Shown here piece by piece: positions 33,540-45,639 of a stretch of 64,000 bases of DNA (position 1 is its first letter; every line of letters starts with the position of its first letter). Source of the stretch: Amborella trichopoda (lineage: Eukaryota > Streptophyta > Magnoliopsida > Amborellales > Amborellaceae); NCBI RefSeq assembly GCF_000471905.2, contig NW_006496564.1, positions 197,589-261,588 of the forward strand, written 5' to 3'. Position numbers and translations under genes: made by a program. The notes beneath the pieces were generated by a model. It ran no database searches. It was not told the origin of the DNA and saw nothing but the letters and a program-made list of their open reading frames with translations.

Positions 33540-34685
33540 AGAAGGTTACCCCGTTAACTTTTGCAAGAGGCAAGTAGTTTGCATCACTCCTAGAGGGCGT
33601 CATAAGGCAACCCCACATACTCGTTCACCACTCTGAACCTCTACACCTAGGGGCTCGACACATCGAGGCAGAGAACCTACGGTCTCCACCTCTCGCACAC
33701 ACCTAAAGGCTCGTGGTCCAACCACTCGAGACACACCTTGGGGAAACTTTCATGCTGCCTTGAGCGCACGTCCAAGGCAAGGCCTTCTTGAGCCAAACCC
33801 CGCACGCGCCATGCATCTGCATCCCACAGCTCAAGGCAGCACCAGTCCTGCGTCAACTCAAGCATACGAGGGTCGACCGCTCTATCCTCCCTCTGAGCAC
33901 ACACATCTTTACCCTATGAGAGATAAGCTGCCGCCCTGTCCTCACAGACACACGCTCGTGGGTCTCGACCTCCAAAGGTTGATCCAGCTGATCGAGCCTG
34001 GGCTAACCCCCAAGTCACCCAGACGACTAACCCTAAAGGTGCACACACACTAGCTTTGCAGGTTCCTCCCCGATCCTGACTCAGGCGGAGTCATGAACCA
34101 GTTCCTTCTTTTGTCATCCTTCCTTCACCAAGCAAGCACCTTGAGACTTGGTACTCAAAGGTTTTCCCTCATAGCACAGCGAGGCCTCACAAGGGAATTC
34201 GAGGAAACAACCTGATGTCAGACAGAAGCCTCCAACCTCCAAGGCACCAACCCAAACTGCCCTCCATCCTTGGACCCTATTCTCTGCTCCAAATAATGGA
34301 CACAGCCTTGACGTTCTCAAGAAAGATGAGGCAGTCCAAATCTTAAGCTTGGTTTTGGAGTGAAGTCCATCACAGCCTCAAGAACAAGCAGAAGAGAGGC
34401 CTACAGATCTTGACCAGAGAGGCCTCTTAGGCAGTTCAGGTTACCGCCTTTGATGACCTCCTGCCTCATAATCCCTTTTTCCCTCTTCAGATCTCAGAAC
34501 CTGAGCAAGTTCAAGAATATTGCTCAGTGATTACTGCCAAGAAGTCACGGTCCCAAGACCGTCAAGAACCGGTCCTCACACGATCGACATACAAGGCTCG
34601 AGTCTAGTCTGGGCATGCTGAGCCCTTGCAGACCAACTTTCCTCGGTAGTCCACTACTCCACCTGACTCTAACCCTCCAAAAGAA
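33540..34685 (+). other. Leader between small ORF and gag (element C)
   Basis: There is no intact ORF. It contains a candidate 3' splice site (CACACTAGCTTTGCAG, ending 34061). The last 150 bp (34540-34685, CCCAAGACCGTCAAGAACCGGTCCTCAC, ATGCTGAGCCCTT) matches the pre-gag segment of element A (15620-15750), so it is a conserved gag leader. Confidence 0.5.
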
Positions 34686-35171
34686 ATGATCAGTGTCATG
34701 GTGATCAACGAGCCGAATGACGCCCAAGACAAGTGGATGAACAAGTTAGAAGAAATGATGCATTCCATCCTCGAAAAGATGGATCCCATAGAAACCTCTA
34801 GGTCCCCTTCTTCTTACCATGAGACCGATCCCCCATTTGGTGAAGAAATAGTTCCAGAGCAAAGTCCCCCACCGGTCTCCCAAGACAGCTCTGCTTCTCG
34901 CATGGTTTTACAAGCTGATATAGATGCCATGGTGACCCACAGTCTCAAGAATAAGGTCCCAGGCATGCAAGAGGTGCCACTTTACCAAAGTCATACCCCT
35001 TGTACATCGATTAGGTGCTGTTTCCCCCAAACTATCAAAAATGGAAGCTCCCCTTGTTCAATGGTATTACATCCCCACACCAGCATACTTCTCACTTCCA
35101 AGTGGCCTGTCGAGTGACGGTGACTGACCGGTGACTCCTCCTCTGCCAGTTCATCGAGACTCTCGAAGGGC
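34686..35171 (+). pseudogene. gag: Gag N-terminal half of element C, frameshifted and truncated
   Basis: The ATG at 34686 gives MISVMVINEPNDAQDKWMNK..., homologous throughout to element A Gag (MVVNEPDNSQEEHMDMF). Conserved phrases are DIDAMVTHSLKN and, after a frameshift near 34960, KLPLFNGITSPHQH, SHFQVACR and LLLCQFIETLEGP. It stops dead at 35171, exactly where element A continues with TFQWYARL, because another retroelement begins there. It represents the first ~160 residues of the capsid protein. Confidence 0.75.
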
Positions 35172-37640
35172 CATAGACCTTGCCAGATCCGAGAGTTCTT
35201 CACTACCATAGACCTTGCCAGATCTGAGAGGTCTATGGCAAGTTCTTCACTACCATAGACTCTAGGATCGCACTTAACCTAGCAGACCCAAATCTATAGT
35301 TCACACAACCTACCTTGCAACCCAGAACCAGTTTGCCTGCTTGGAATCCTATAGAAACCTTGTTTTGACCCAGATTTCTCTAAACGCTCTGTATTACCAA
35401 ATAAATCATTAATCCGTTTTGACCCAAATTTTCTCTGAGAGCTTCACAAGATGAGGAAGAAGACACTAAAACTGAAATACATCAATTTGGACAAGTTTTG
35501 GTTTAGGCGACACAGGGAGTGCCGCCCAGGCGACAAAGGGCATGTCGCCCAAGTCATCCTACAATTCCCTTGTTTTACCAAACAAATCATTAAAAATAAT
35601 AAAAAAATTTCTTGTAACCCAAATTTCATTGAGAGCTTCACAAGAGGCTAAGGAACACACCAGATGTGAAAAATCTCAATTTGGATGAAAATTGGTGTGT
35701 GTGACACCAGGCGTGCCACCTAGGTGACACGATCATTGCCGCCTAGGTGCCACAAGGCGTTCTGCCCAGGCGACACGACTCGTGCTGCTCAGGCGACAGA
35801 CCCCATGCCGCCCAGATGCATACCTCCAAAAACGTGTTTTTGACTGGGGGGATTTGTTTGTTGTGGGAGGATTTCATTCTCAATTGATTTTGACCCCTAT
35901 AAACTATCCTTTTGTGGAAATTTGTGAGGAAAGGGAGAAAATCTCTAGCAGAGAAAAAAGAAATAGAAGAGATAGAGAGAGAAACTTCAGAGAGATTAGA
36001 AAACCTAGAGATAGCTTCAAGGAACCTTCAACTGCCTGGAAGTTCAACCCTTAAGACTGAGATAGTCTAGACTTAGGACACTTAGAACCATCTATAGGGC
36101 ACGACCACTCGATACTGAAAAGACTTGATGGTTAATATCCCCATCACAGAGAAAAAAGAGGATCGGTTCTGATACGAGCGAGCACCAGAAGGCTTGAGAG
36201 TCCCGGGCTATTCGACCCGATTCGGTACTATTTTCTTCAATTCTATCTATTTTTCTTTTGTTGTTTCAAATTTATTTCGATCTGTTTGTTTACTAAAAAA
36301 TCATATTTTTTAATGTCTTGGATCATGCTGGCCCTGCCACAGATCTGAGAGTAGATCTGCCCATTTCGGAGCAGATCTGTCCTCAGATCTGAATTCAATT
36401 TGTCCCACCTTCTCTACCACATTATTTTAATCTTTTTTTTTTTATTAGTTTAAGGTGTCAAGATCCGAGAGTTCTTCACTACCAGATCTATCAGATTTTG
36501 CACCATAAACAGTTTGTCACCCAGCTTAGAGCCTTTCGAGCTTGATTCAAGAGCCAAAATACAATTTATAATCATCGTTTTTCACTGTTTTCAGTCACAA
36601 AAAGTCTAAGAAGTTGGTAGCGACCAGGATCTTGAGTTTCGGTGCTTCAAAAATCTGATTTTTATCGGTGACATCAGTCGTGTGGCTTGGGCGACACCAC
36701 CAGTGCCTCCTAGGTCTAGGGCAACACTCCCCTTGTTGCCCAAAATTCAAAAGTTTCAGAATCTTTTGAAATTTGCAAATATATTCCTAGGGGTTTTTGG
36801 GCGACCCTATTTGCCTTGTGTGACACGAGGCATGCCGCCCAAGTTCAGGGCGACACGCCCTCTGGTGCCCCCCTTCTCCCAAGTTAGAGTTTTTTGAAAT
36901 TTTGCAAGCTGGGTCCTGGGACTCTCTTCAGACTGTCCAAAAAATATCAGAGCAAATACCAAAAAAATATTTGGCTTCAGATAGGTCTATGTTGTTTCTG
37001 AATCTTTTATTTTATTTTAGTTTGTTAATTTTGATTGAAACCATGTTTTCCCTGCTTTCACCATGCTTAGTTTAACTTTATTTCATCAAGGTTAAAAAAG
37101 ATAAAAAAATTAAAAAAAATAAAATAAATATACATCGAGGGCTGCTTGCATCCTCCCTAAACCGTGTCCTGTTCAAGTCACCCTCTACTCTGGCCGCGCT
37201 CGACATAGCACGAACATTGCCTAGTCTCATTTTTCTGACTTTATATTCTTAGGGGTTGCTTACCCCTCCATCTATACTGTGCTTCGAGCGAGTTTCGCCT
37301 GGAAGCACGCCTCTCTAAGCACGATCAGTGCCGAGCACTCACTTATTTCCTTTCTTGTTTTGTGTGCATTATGTGCTTAAGTATATTTTAATTGTGTGAT
37401 CCTTTACATACTCTAGCACACACCCGACCAGGAGTGCCCAGGAAACTAGCAAACAAATATTTACAAAAGCCCCAAAATCCATGATAACAGCGTGAGGGGA
37501 ACCTAACATTGTGAGTCGAGGCAGTTGGGATTCGCATAACTTTAATTGTGAGCACCCCTTCTTAATCCTTTGCCTCAAAGAAACTTTGTGCATAGTAGGA
37601 CCTGGTTAACATCCTATAACAGGAGGCCAAGACCTATGTG
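35172..37640 (+). mobile_element. LTR-like region of a different retroelement
   Basis: This sequence interrupts element C gag and is unrelated to the TGGT family. It has repeated phrases with GCGACA and CCGCCCAGGCGACA (35500-35820 and 36680-36870), a TATA-like TATAAACTATCC (35898), and AG-rich transcribed-leader-like text. The phrase GATCCGAGAGTTCTTCACTACCA occurs at 35185, and again at 36464, possibly an internal duplication. The boundaries and PBS are not identified. A gag of another type follows at 38947, which suggests this is its LTR and leader. Confidence 0.4.
35206..35238. repeat. Perfect 10-bp palindrome at the insertion junction
   Basis: Arms CCATAGACCT (35206-35215) and AGGTCTATGG (35229-35238) around a 13-base loop. 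It is part of two ~46-bp direct repeats (from 35172) ending in AGTTCTTCACTACC, at the point where element C gag is broken. Confidence 0.7.
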
Positions 37641-38946
37641 GGGACCTACATCAGCCTAGCCTCATTTCAATAGTTAGGAACCCACTCTCAAGCCAAGCCT
37701 ACCTATAATCATATTAGGTCAAAAGTTTTCGTGTGCTTACTTTGTTATTTTTGTTGGTTAATCTTAGATCCCATTCTAGACCTGATTTTAGTCCGAGTTA
37801 AACTCTTTGCGTCCAAGTCAAGGCTTGTACCCATCTTAGCCCAGGTCCGAACCAGGTTTCACCTAGGTCCGAACATGGGCCCCCTTTGAGTCCGAGCCGA
37901 ACTCTCATTCCTAGCTCATCCTTGATCCAGTCCTGGTCCACACCTAGTCTGATCATCAAAACTCTCTGGGTCACAGTTCAGGCTTATACTCAGCTTAGCC
38001 CAAGTTCGAACTAGGATCACACTCAGGTCTGAACCTCGGCCCCCTTTTGGTTCCAGCAAAGGGCTCATGCCTAAACCAACTTTGATCCAATCTGGGTCCA
38101 CACCTGGTCTTATCACAACCCCCTTGATCCAAGCATTGGATTGAACTCAGCTCAGTCCTGGTCCGAACAATGCCCACAACCAGGTCTGAACCAAGACCCA
38201 CTCTTGATCCTAGCCGAGACTCATACCCATCTAGTCTAGGTCTAGGTTCTAGCATAGGTCTAAGCTTAGAGTTGTCTCTCGAGTTACACTAGGCTTACCA
38301 TATTTCAGGGTTCAAACCAAAGCCCATTGAGCCTAATAGGTTTCATCCAGTCTTGTTCTAGCCTAGATCTTAGTTAGGGTTTTGCCCCTTGGGACATAAT
38401 AGGTCTACTATTAAGCGTCGAGTCTAGATCTCACAAAGTCTAGGAATTATGACCCATGGCAGAGTAAAGTCCAACCCTATGGCCACTGCTCAGTCTAGAT
38501 CCATAGAACCTAGTTAGTAGAGGAGACTCCGTCACAGTGCTCCCTCACATATCATCCATAGCACTCGTAGACCTGCATAGAACCAGACCTAGTCGTCCAA
38601 GTTGCCTTCAAGGCCACCCTTTAGAAGTCACGAGCCAATAAGTTAATAAGGTTCGTTATACCTTAAATAGTCAAGGGATCAAGCCTGGGCAATCCTCCAA
38701 GACATAGGGGTTAACCTCAAATCCAGTCGGCACAACAAGAATAAGGCCCTGGCCCAAATCTCAGAGTCAGCCGATCTCAGTCAAATGAACTCCGAGGGTC
38801 TTATAGCAGCCCAACATTCTAGTCTTGGCAATCAGCCAGTTAGTGGGCAAGTGGGTTCATATACAACTAGAGAAAGTCTACCCAAGAAACCCATCACCAG
38901 TGAAGATCATAGTTTTGACGTAACTTGATATAAAGACAATCCCAAA
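37641..38946 (+). repeat. Non-coding leader with ~160-bp tandem repeats
   Basis: Between about 37794 and 38260 three diverged units of ~155-165 bp share phrases such as GTCCACACCTGGTCT, GAACTCAGCTCAG and TTGATCCAATCTGGG. Minus-strand frames here (37916-38116, 37995-38255) are repeat artefacts. The rest to 38946 shows no coding signal. Confidence 0.55.
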
Positions 38947-40180
38947 GTGCATGCTTACTTTCAAGACCTCCTCAATAGAGGATACACCATCCATCGTACT
39001 CAATCCAGGAACGTCAGGTCAGAAGCTCAATCCATAGGCCAAGTCCAACATTTTGGCTCAAACCAGGATGATCTCAGGGTTACTAGTCTGCCAATCCAAC
39101 CCACTATGCACCGGGGGTCTAGTTCTAATCATCACTTGAGCTGAATATTACCTAGAGGGTATACTCCCTCTGGTAGTAGTCATGGCATTCCTTCACTCTT
39201 TCAGTCCAATGCTGGGGTAAGAGAATACCCTAACACTAGGGAGAGATCATCTAATCAAGGTCAGGGTCAGGTAGCCCTAGCCGTCCAAGTTCAGAGGTCT
39301 GGTTGTCATAACAGCTTGAGTCATTCATCTCAATTAAGCGGTGATCCTATCCTGCAGGCCTCCTTGCATGGCCAAGTTGTGCAACCTCGGAGTAATGGGT
39401 ATGTTCTGATCGAATTCAACTCGGATGAGCCTACAAGCCGACGATCGGCACATCAAGTTCAACACATTCCTTAAACTCAATCCTTGGGGCAACCCGCTAC
39501 GTGGGCACAACTGTCGGTTCATACGAGTCACACACCACAAAATCAAGTTCAACAGACCATACAACCGAGCCAGCTCATAGCTACAACGATAGATCAATTC
39601 GCTCATATGACACACCTTCAAGGCTCTTTAGAGAAAATGGGAATATAGGATTTCTCCACTCCTAAGGATTATGTACAAGAAATTCTAGGAAACCTAGAAG
39701 ATCTACTAGTGGGGTTTGTGATGCCACAGTTAAAAAACAGATTTTCAGGAAAAGAGGATCCTGAGGCACACATCAACACCTACTTATTAATGGTCCACAC
39801 ACTGTGTGACTGACCCAACCAACTTAAGGTCACGTTCTCGCATAGCTTAAAAGAAGAACCCTTAATGTGTCACCGAAGATTCACGAAGGAGGACCCTCAA
39901 GCAACTCCTGACGAAATGTTCAAGCAATTTTCCTCCCGCTATAGAGGAGACCCATCACCCTTGGTGAGTTAACTTCCACCAAACAAAAGTCGGACGAGTC
40001 TTTTTCCCTGTTTATAACCATATTCAGAGAGCCCGATATGTAAGTCCTTGAAACTCCACTCCCAAAAGCCTTGAACATAAGCATATCATTAGAGAGTATG
40101 ACTCTAGAATATATCACGTTCTTCGGTGTGGGGGTAGTCCCTTACCCATTTGATGTTATGCTTGAAAGAATATCATGAAA
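38947..40180 (+). pseudogene. gag: Gag of the second retroelement type
   Basis: A single frame with several stops runs from 38947 (MHAYFQDLLNRGYTIH...). It has a Gln/Ser/His-rich N-terminus, then from 39607 a capsid-like core: STPKDYVQEIL, FSGKEDPEAHINTYLLMVHTLCD, KEEPLMCHRRF and PDEMFKQFSSRY. After a frameshift near 39960 comes KSDESFSLFITIFREPDM, like the flexible linker before the Gag C-terminal helices. It is clearly a Ty3/gypsy Gag but not the TGGT-family type. Stops at 39142 and 39646 and a frameshift show it is dead. Confidence 0.65.
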
Positions 40181-41150
40181 TGACTGATCCAAGGAAGATA
40201 AAGCTGCAGACGAAAAACCCTCTTAAGAAGGAGAGGTGAACATGATCAAGAAAAGCAACCCTTCTACAAACCATTCACAAGGAAAGATTAAGATTCATTC
40301 TACTACGTGGAGAATGCAGACTTCTACACCAATTGGAATTCACTCCCATTGATGAGCGTATGACCGATGTTATGAAGTAGTTGCTTAGGCAAGGCTCAGA
40401 GAATTACCGAGAGCAGCTAAGATTCCTCCTTTCTATGGAGGCAATAGCATGGAGGAATATTGAGCTTTCAGACATAGAGTTCAAGATCTCATCCCTAACT
40501 ACATGATAAGTGTCGAAAAGGAAGATGTTGATGGTAAAGAGGAATCCGAAACTCTAGTTGTCTCGATCGACAAAGAATACTAATGTCATCATGATTAACT
40601 CGAGAGAATCATAAGTTGTGCCCAAACCCAAAGAACATCTACAAAGGCCTTGGAGCATAAGAAGAAATCAATTGGAAGGTCTAGTAGATCAAGAACAAAG
40701 GGAGCATAACCTCACCCAGGAGTTAATGATTAAGGATACTCAATATCAAAGCAGTGAGGATGATCTTAGCTCCAAGCCCACAACTGAAGAAAGGGGAAAA
40801 GAAAGGGGTATCTCACATGGAATTCCATGCCAAGATACACTCGTAAAAGTGGCACAAGAAACTCCCGTCATCAAGAGTCACACTAAGGCATATGAACCCT
40901 TCAACCCGTACTTCCAAGTTAACACAATAAATGGTTCATATGTGTGAGGCAACAAATCAAACTCGCAATAAGAATATGAACTCGAGCATAAGCTCAATCA
41001 AGGTTTTGAAGCTTTGAACTCCCAAGACCATGACGACAAGAAAAACCTTAATTCTGGGACAATAATTCGTGAGGGGGAAATTGAACAAGTGCTAAAAAGA
41101 ATCCCTTCACCCCAAAACCATGACGACCCACCTAAGTGGGTTCAATATGA
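40181..41150 (+). pseudogene. Degraded downstream part of second gag
   Basis: Short frames (40618-40947 MPKPKEHLQRPWS...; 41014-41205 with KWVQYDEDDYLNMFF) are Lys/Glu/Asp-rich and hydrophilic, as in Gag-Pol linkers. No zinc knuckle, protease or RT motif is visible. The last ~50 bp (TTGAACATGTTTTTCACCAC) already corresponds to the pre-LTR segment of the TGGT family. Confidence 0.4.
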
Positions 41151-42204
41151 TGAGGATGACTATTTGAACATGTTTTTCACCACCTTGGTCCTTGGTAGGA
41201 AGTAGGTTAATAAAGCCTACGAAACAGTGGAAAATTCGCGACAATCTCATAATGGCCCCTGCATTGCTGAAGATCATCATTAGCATCTCAAAAGACCACC
41301 TGCTATGTTTCATCACAATTAGACATGTCTAAGGCAACAAACACAAAGAAACAGTTTTCAAAAAATTTGCCTCTAGCACCTTGAAATGGACCTTACAACT
41401 GGAGCTACATTTTCAGTGTCTCAAATCCTAATGGGATCATCGCCATTGGATCTAACACTATCAAAAATTTCGGTAGGCCAAGTTTCGACTTGATCTGACA
41501 TACCAAAACAAAGATATGAGCAAAACATTGAAACAGGAGAGGCCACACACTTTTCCCATATGGCCTCACTGCAGCAAAACATTATTAAAGGCGGCTATTT
41601 TTACAGTCATGAGCAGTCACTTTCGAGGCTCGTAACTTACTCGTTCCAAGTCAAATCGCTCCTAAATTTGGTGAGCGTATTCGTCTCATTGAGACGAACA
41701 ATTCGATATGTGGCATGCCTCGAGACAATATCCCAGAAGGGAGAAAAGCTAGAGAGAAGTTACCGATCCGTGAAGAAGTTTCTGAAAATTCAGCAGTGAT
41801 ACGCCTTGCTTGATGAACCAAATCATGACGCTCGTGCTACGGATCGACACAAAACCAATTTCATTGTGTGCATAAGGTTCAAACGAATTTCAAGTCTCGT
41901 GATCATGACACAAAAACATGATTGATGGCTAAAAGTTCGTATCAAAACAATCGCCATGTCGAGCTCTACAAGAAAACAATAATCTTTCGACCAAATGGGC
42001 ATCTGAACAACCCTGGGTCAGCCATAGAAGATCACGCAAGTTCTCGGGCAGCCACAGGAATTGTTCTGGAATTCCACATATTGTTAGGCAAGGGCAAAAC
42101 TGTCATTTTGTACCCATTTTAAGAATTATTTTAATTCAATTAAATCTTAATTTTCATCAATTAGGTCTAATTTTGATCAAACCACTCATGTTTTGGCATA
42201 ACTT

Positions 42205-42212
42205 TATATAAA
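42205..42212 (+). promoter_or_regulatory. TATA box of LTR L8
   Basis: TATATAAA in ACTTTATATAAACAGCC. Matches L9 CTATATAAAC at 58121. Confidence 0.65.
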
Positions 42213-42479
42213 CAGCCACTGCCTCATTGTAAAAGGACCCCATAAAAAAACTTTGGCCTTCAGTTGATTTTTGAGAAGATTGAACAAAAATTTTGATTCC
42301 TTGCTTGAGCCTGTGAGTAAGTCTTGGAGAGAGAGTGAGGAGAGAGAAGAAAAGGGCTGGTCCCCTTCGAGCAGGCAACTTTCTTTCTCTTTCTCTCTCT
42401 CCTTTCTCTCTATTATTCTCTCTCTTTCTCTCTCTTCTATCTCTCTTCTCTCTTTCTCTCTCTTCTTCTCCCCCTTTCT

Positions 42480-42680
42480 CTATTAGTCGGTGAGACCTAG
42501 TGTCGGTTGGCTTTCTCTCTCTTCCTCTGTCAGCCTGTGAGACTTAGCACTGGTTGTCTTTTCTCAAGGCCTAGCCCCGGTTGATCTATTCCCTCTCTTC
42601 TTTTGTCATTTGACGAGACCAAGCTCCAGTTGGTTCCCTTCCTCTCTTCTCATCTGACACAGTCTATGATGTCTAACGTC
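42480..42680 (+). repeat. Hairpin repeats, GACCTAGNGCCGGTTGG type (L8)
   Basis: Four units with a GTCGGTGAGACCTAGTGTCGGTTGG core, separated by CT-rich spacers of 25-40 bp. Arms are less perfect than in L9. Confidence 0.6.
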
Positions 42681-43356
42681 GACTGCATCTGTTCTTCCTT
42701 CTTTTGTTTGTTCCCTTCTTCTTTTTAACCTCTACTCTCTACTCTTTTGTTTGACTAAAAGGGATTGAGGTTAGCCTCTCATGGTAGTCCTATTGTTTAG
42801 CCGTAATGTTATTGTGTTAGGATCACTTGGCGTGCTTTGCTGCCACAATAGATCGACCATCATGCCTAGCTAGTTGTTATCGGCAATAACGTTTAATAGT
42901 TATCCAGTGAGCCGTTCTTAGTTACTGAGCTCGTTTTGCGACCACGTTAGGCTAATTATCCATTAGCTTAGTCATTGCTCTGATCCTCTCGCTTGGCCGA
43001 ATTCTTCTCTCCCATCATCTTTCTTTGTTCTTCTTGAATGCGCATGCTTGTATACGTTCATCAAAGAGGAAAAGGGTGAGGTCTCACCCACCTGTCCTGT
43101 AACCTTTGCCATATATGTTTGTGATTGAAAAAAGAAGAAAATAAGAAGAATACGAGCCAAGGGAGGCGATTTCGAACTATCTTTATTACTGAGGGCTTTC
43201 TTCGTGATCTAAGAGGGTTGGTAACACCCCCTCATTTTGGAATGACGTTCCCGAGAGATCGATCTCACAAATGTATCGAGTTTTTTCCGAAACCCGAGAC
43301 AGATGCCGCCTGATCCCCCAGGGATTAAGAGGGAGAGATCGAGGCACCTAACCAGC

Positions 43357-43376
43357 TTGACAACTACACTGGGGAC
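43357..43376 (+). promoter_or_regulatory. Primer-binding site, tRNA-Arg-like (L8)
   Basis: TTGACAACTACACTGGGGAC, two bases after the LTR end. Three mismatches from consensus show age. Confidence 0.75.
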
Positions 43377-43454
43377 TTACTACCCCTTAGTTGGATCGTT
43401 CTTGATTGGCTTGTTTCTTCTTTATCTGTTTTCATTCTCTTTTCACATTCAGTT

Positions 43455-43700
43455 ATGGCTGCTGGGTTCAGTAACCCATTTATCCGGATCGAGGCTTTTC
43501 TTATCCCCATATTCGAGAGTGTCCCTAGGGAACAAGTGCCTGCGACTTTGTTCTCGACCATCCTCTTGAGCAAAGACCCCATTTCTAACTCTCAGGTCTT
43601 AACCTGGGCTAGTGTGAGGAGGGACTTGAAGGTCCCTCACTCCCCATCTCTTCGCTCTGGTGGAAACTCCACCAAAGTTCCTTGCATGGGTGGCACTTAT
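43455..43700 (+). pseudogene. Leader ORF of element D
   Basis: The ATG lies 78 bp after the PBS. The frame reads MAAGFSNPFIRIEAFLIPIF, REQVPATLFSTILLSKDP, then VRRDLKVPHSPSLRSGGNST; it stays open to 43832, but agreement with the other copies ends near 43730 where unrelated sequence starts. This is the best preserved copy of the family leader ORF. There is no transmembrane segment or known motif; it is moderately hydrophobic at the N-terminus. It could be a separate small protein or a 5' exon of Gag. Confidence 0.55.
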
Positions 43701-45600
43701 GTTGCCCCACACAGGATGCACCGAGCCCGACCCTGTCCAGCCCATTTGTTGGGATTTTACAGGCGGCGAAGCGAGTTTCCTCGGGCCTTGGGTCAAAGCC
43801 CGATAAGGCTCATCGTCGTTTGGCTTTCCTAGAATGCGGTTAGGATTCTTAGTTTGTTAGGGGCATTTAAGCGAGGTAAAACCCCATCTCCATTTTTCAC
43901 CGAAGGAAAAAAAAACATAAACAAAATTTTAACAGTGACTAGAGAGTTCCTGGTAGAAGCTTTGGAAAGAGACTTGGACGAGATATCAAGTTTTTACGGA
44001 AATTTTACAGGGAAGGTTTCCACAAGATTGTCAAGGGATTGTCAGAAAAGGAGAAGTTGCAAGAGTTTTAGCAAACAAAACTCTGCCAGGAATTTGCAGG
44101 AGTTTTTTGGTTATCATAGGGGGCTTTCTAAGAGGACTGCAGAAGAGGTATTTTTAGGGTAGTAGAGGTGGGAAGTGCAGCAGTGGGATTTCTACAAGTC
44201 TTGGGAATTTTTTCGATGACTTAAGTGGTTTTCTGGTGTCGTCGAGGGGTTACCTAGGATTTCTCAATAACTTAGGGAACATTGCAAAGGTTTTCAGCAG
44301 GGTTTTGTTTACTTCCCGACCAAGGTCCAGGCAGGGAAAGTCTTTCAGTGAGTTTCTGGCCCTATAGGAGAAGTTCTGACAAGAAATCGAAGGGTCAAGA
44401 GAAACAGAACGGTCGCTGAAGGTGGACTGTCATAAGGAAGGCAAACGGTTGTGGGAGGTGGACCGTCACGGGGAAGGCAAACAATTGGGGGAACCAAACG
44501 GTCACAGGAAGTGAACCGTAGCAGGTGGTGGTCGGTTGCCCTTGGAAATTGCTCGATCATTAAGCAGGCAAAGAGACTCGGGCTTTGAAAACGAGAAGTC
44601 TCGAGAGACGAATAGTCACTATAGAGCCGGCGCTAACTGAAGCATAACCGACGTTAATGCAGTCGGCGTTGGTTAGAGGCATAACCGGTGCTGTCACAGA
44701 TGGCGTTGATCCTCAAGAAAGGCAGCTGACGTTAAGAGTTGGGAATGCATCTGGCTCTGACCTTTGGAGAACGCAGTCAGCGCTGGCTTCAGACAACGCT
44801 CATCAGCAGATGTGGCACGTCATGACGTGCACAGTGCTGCTCGCATGTGGCAATAAGTTACATGCTGGACATTTGGTGATGAGCTACGTGAGGCGATGTT
44901 AATGTGTGGCGGTAACATGGGCCAAAAAATGGTCGTGAATGATGGTAAGGCATGACTTTCCATAGCCGTTGGAAGCCAAATCCTTCATGACAACTGTGAA
45001 GTCCATGTTGTTCTATGGAAGGGCATCCACTGTGAACAGGGTATGCTCTCCATCATAGGCAGTTCCTTGCCAAGGCAGCCTTCTTGTATGTTTGATACAC
45101 ACGTCAAATGAATTATGCCTTGTATGTTTGATCTACATGTCAGATGAGATCTCTGGCTTGTATGTTTGATATACACGTCCGATGAACTGAAGCTAACTTC
45201 TCTGAGTGGTTTTGCTTCACCTTTTGACCTGTAACAGTCCTCTTGCTCGTCAGATGAATTGAGGCTGACTCGGAAATGGTTGGCTACTTCTTGTGGCATG
45301 TAACCATTCTCTTTGGTGGTACTCGTCAGATGAATTGAAGTTATAACTTCTCCAAGTGGTTTTGCTTCTTTGCTTCTTCTTCTTGGGGCAGGCATTTTTT
45401 TTTTACCTGTAACCGTCTTCTTATCCTTAGATGCAAAAGCAATATTACAGGTTGTGGTTTGTAACAGTCCTCTTATCCCTAGATGACAGAGCAACACCTT
45501 TGGTGTTAGATGTTTTCTTTTCCTCAGATGCAAGAGACTTGTAATCTCCCTAATAATGGGCTTTTTAGATTATAATATGTAACTCCTTTTTACTGCAATA
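43700..45600 (+). other. Antisense unit of element B (promoter, leader, ORF remnant)
   Basis: It lies downstream of B pol and reads in the opposite direction to it. From ~43730 the upstream part (CTCATCGTCGTTTGGCTTTCC) matches the complement of element A at 23670-23690. The TATA position is mutated (GCATTTAAGC, ~43866) but GAGGTAAAACCCC follows as in A and D. Then come a ~700 bp leader, GGACCGTCAC and GCCGGCGCTAAC-type repeats (44400-44800), and the conserved NCEVHVVLWKGIHC stretch (~45000-45045). It ends in the post-pol tail. It is truncated on the left by element D leader. Confidence 0.55.
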
Positions 45601-45639
45601 AAAAGAATTAGAATTTGCTTGGACTATATTGCATACTTT

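Larger units (their letters stand above)
41203..43354 (+). mobile_element. Complete TGGT-family LTR (L8), 5' LTR of element D
   Basis: Starts TAGGTTAATAAAGCC and ends ...CACCTAACCA at 43354. TATATAAA at 42205-42212; a CAGGCAAC variant of the donor-like motif at 42372-42379 (GC instead of GT); a short CT tract; then CCTAGCGCCGGTTGG-type hairpin units. At 2.15 kb it is the shortest full copy, mainly because the CT/hairpin section is short. The hairpin type equals that of L9, which supports L8 and L9 being the pair of one element. Confidence 0.85.
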
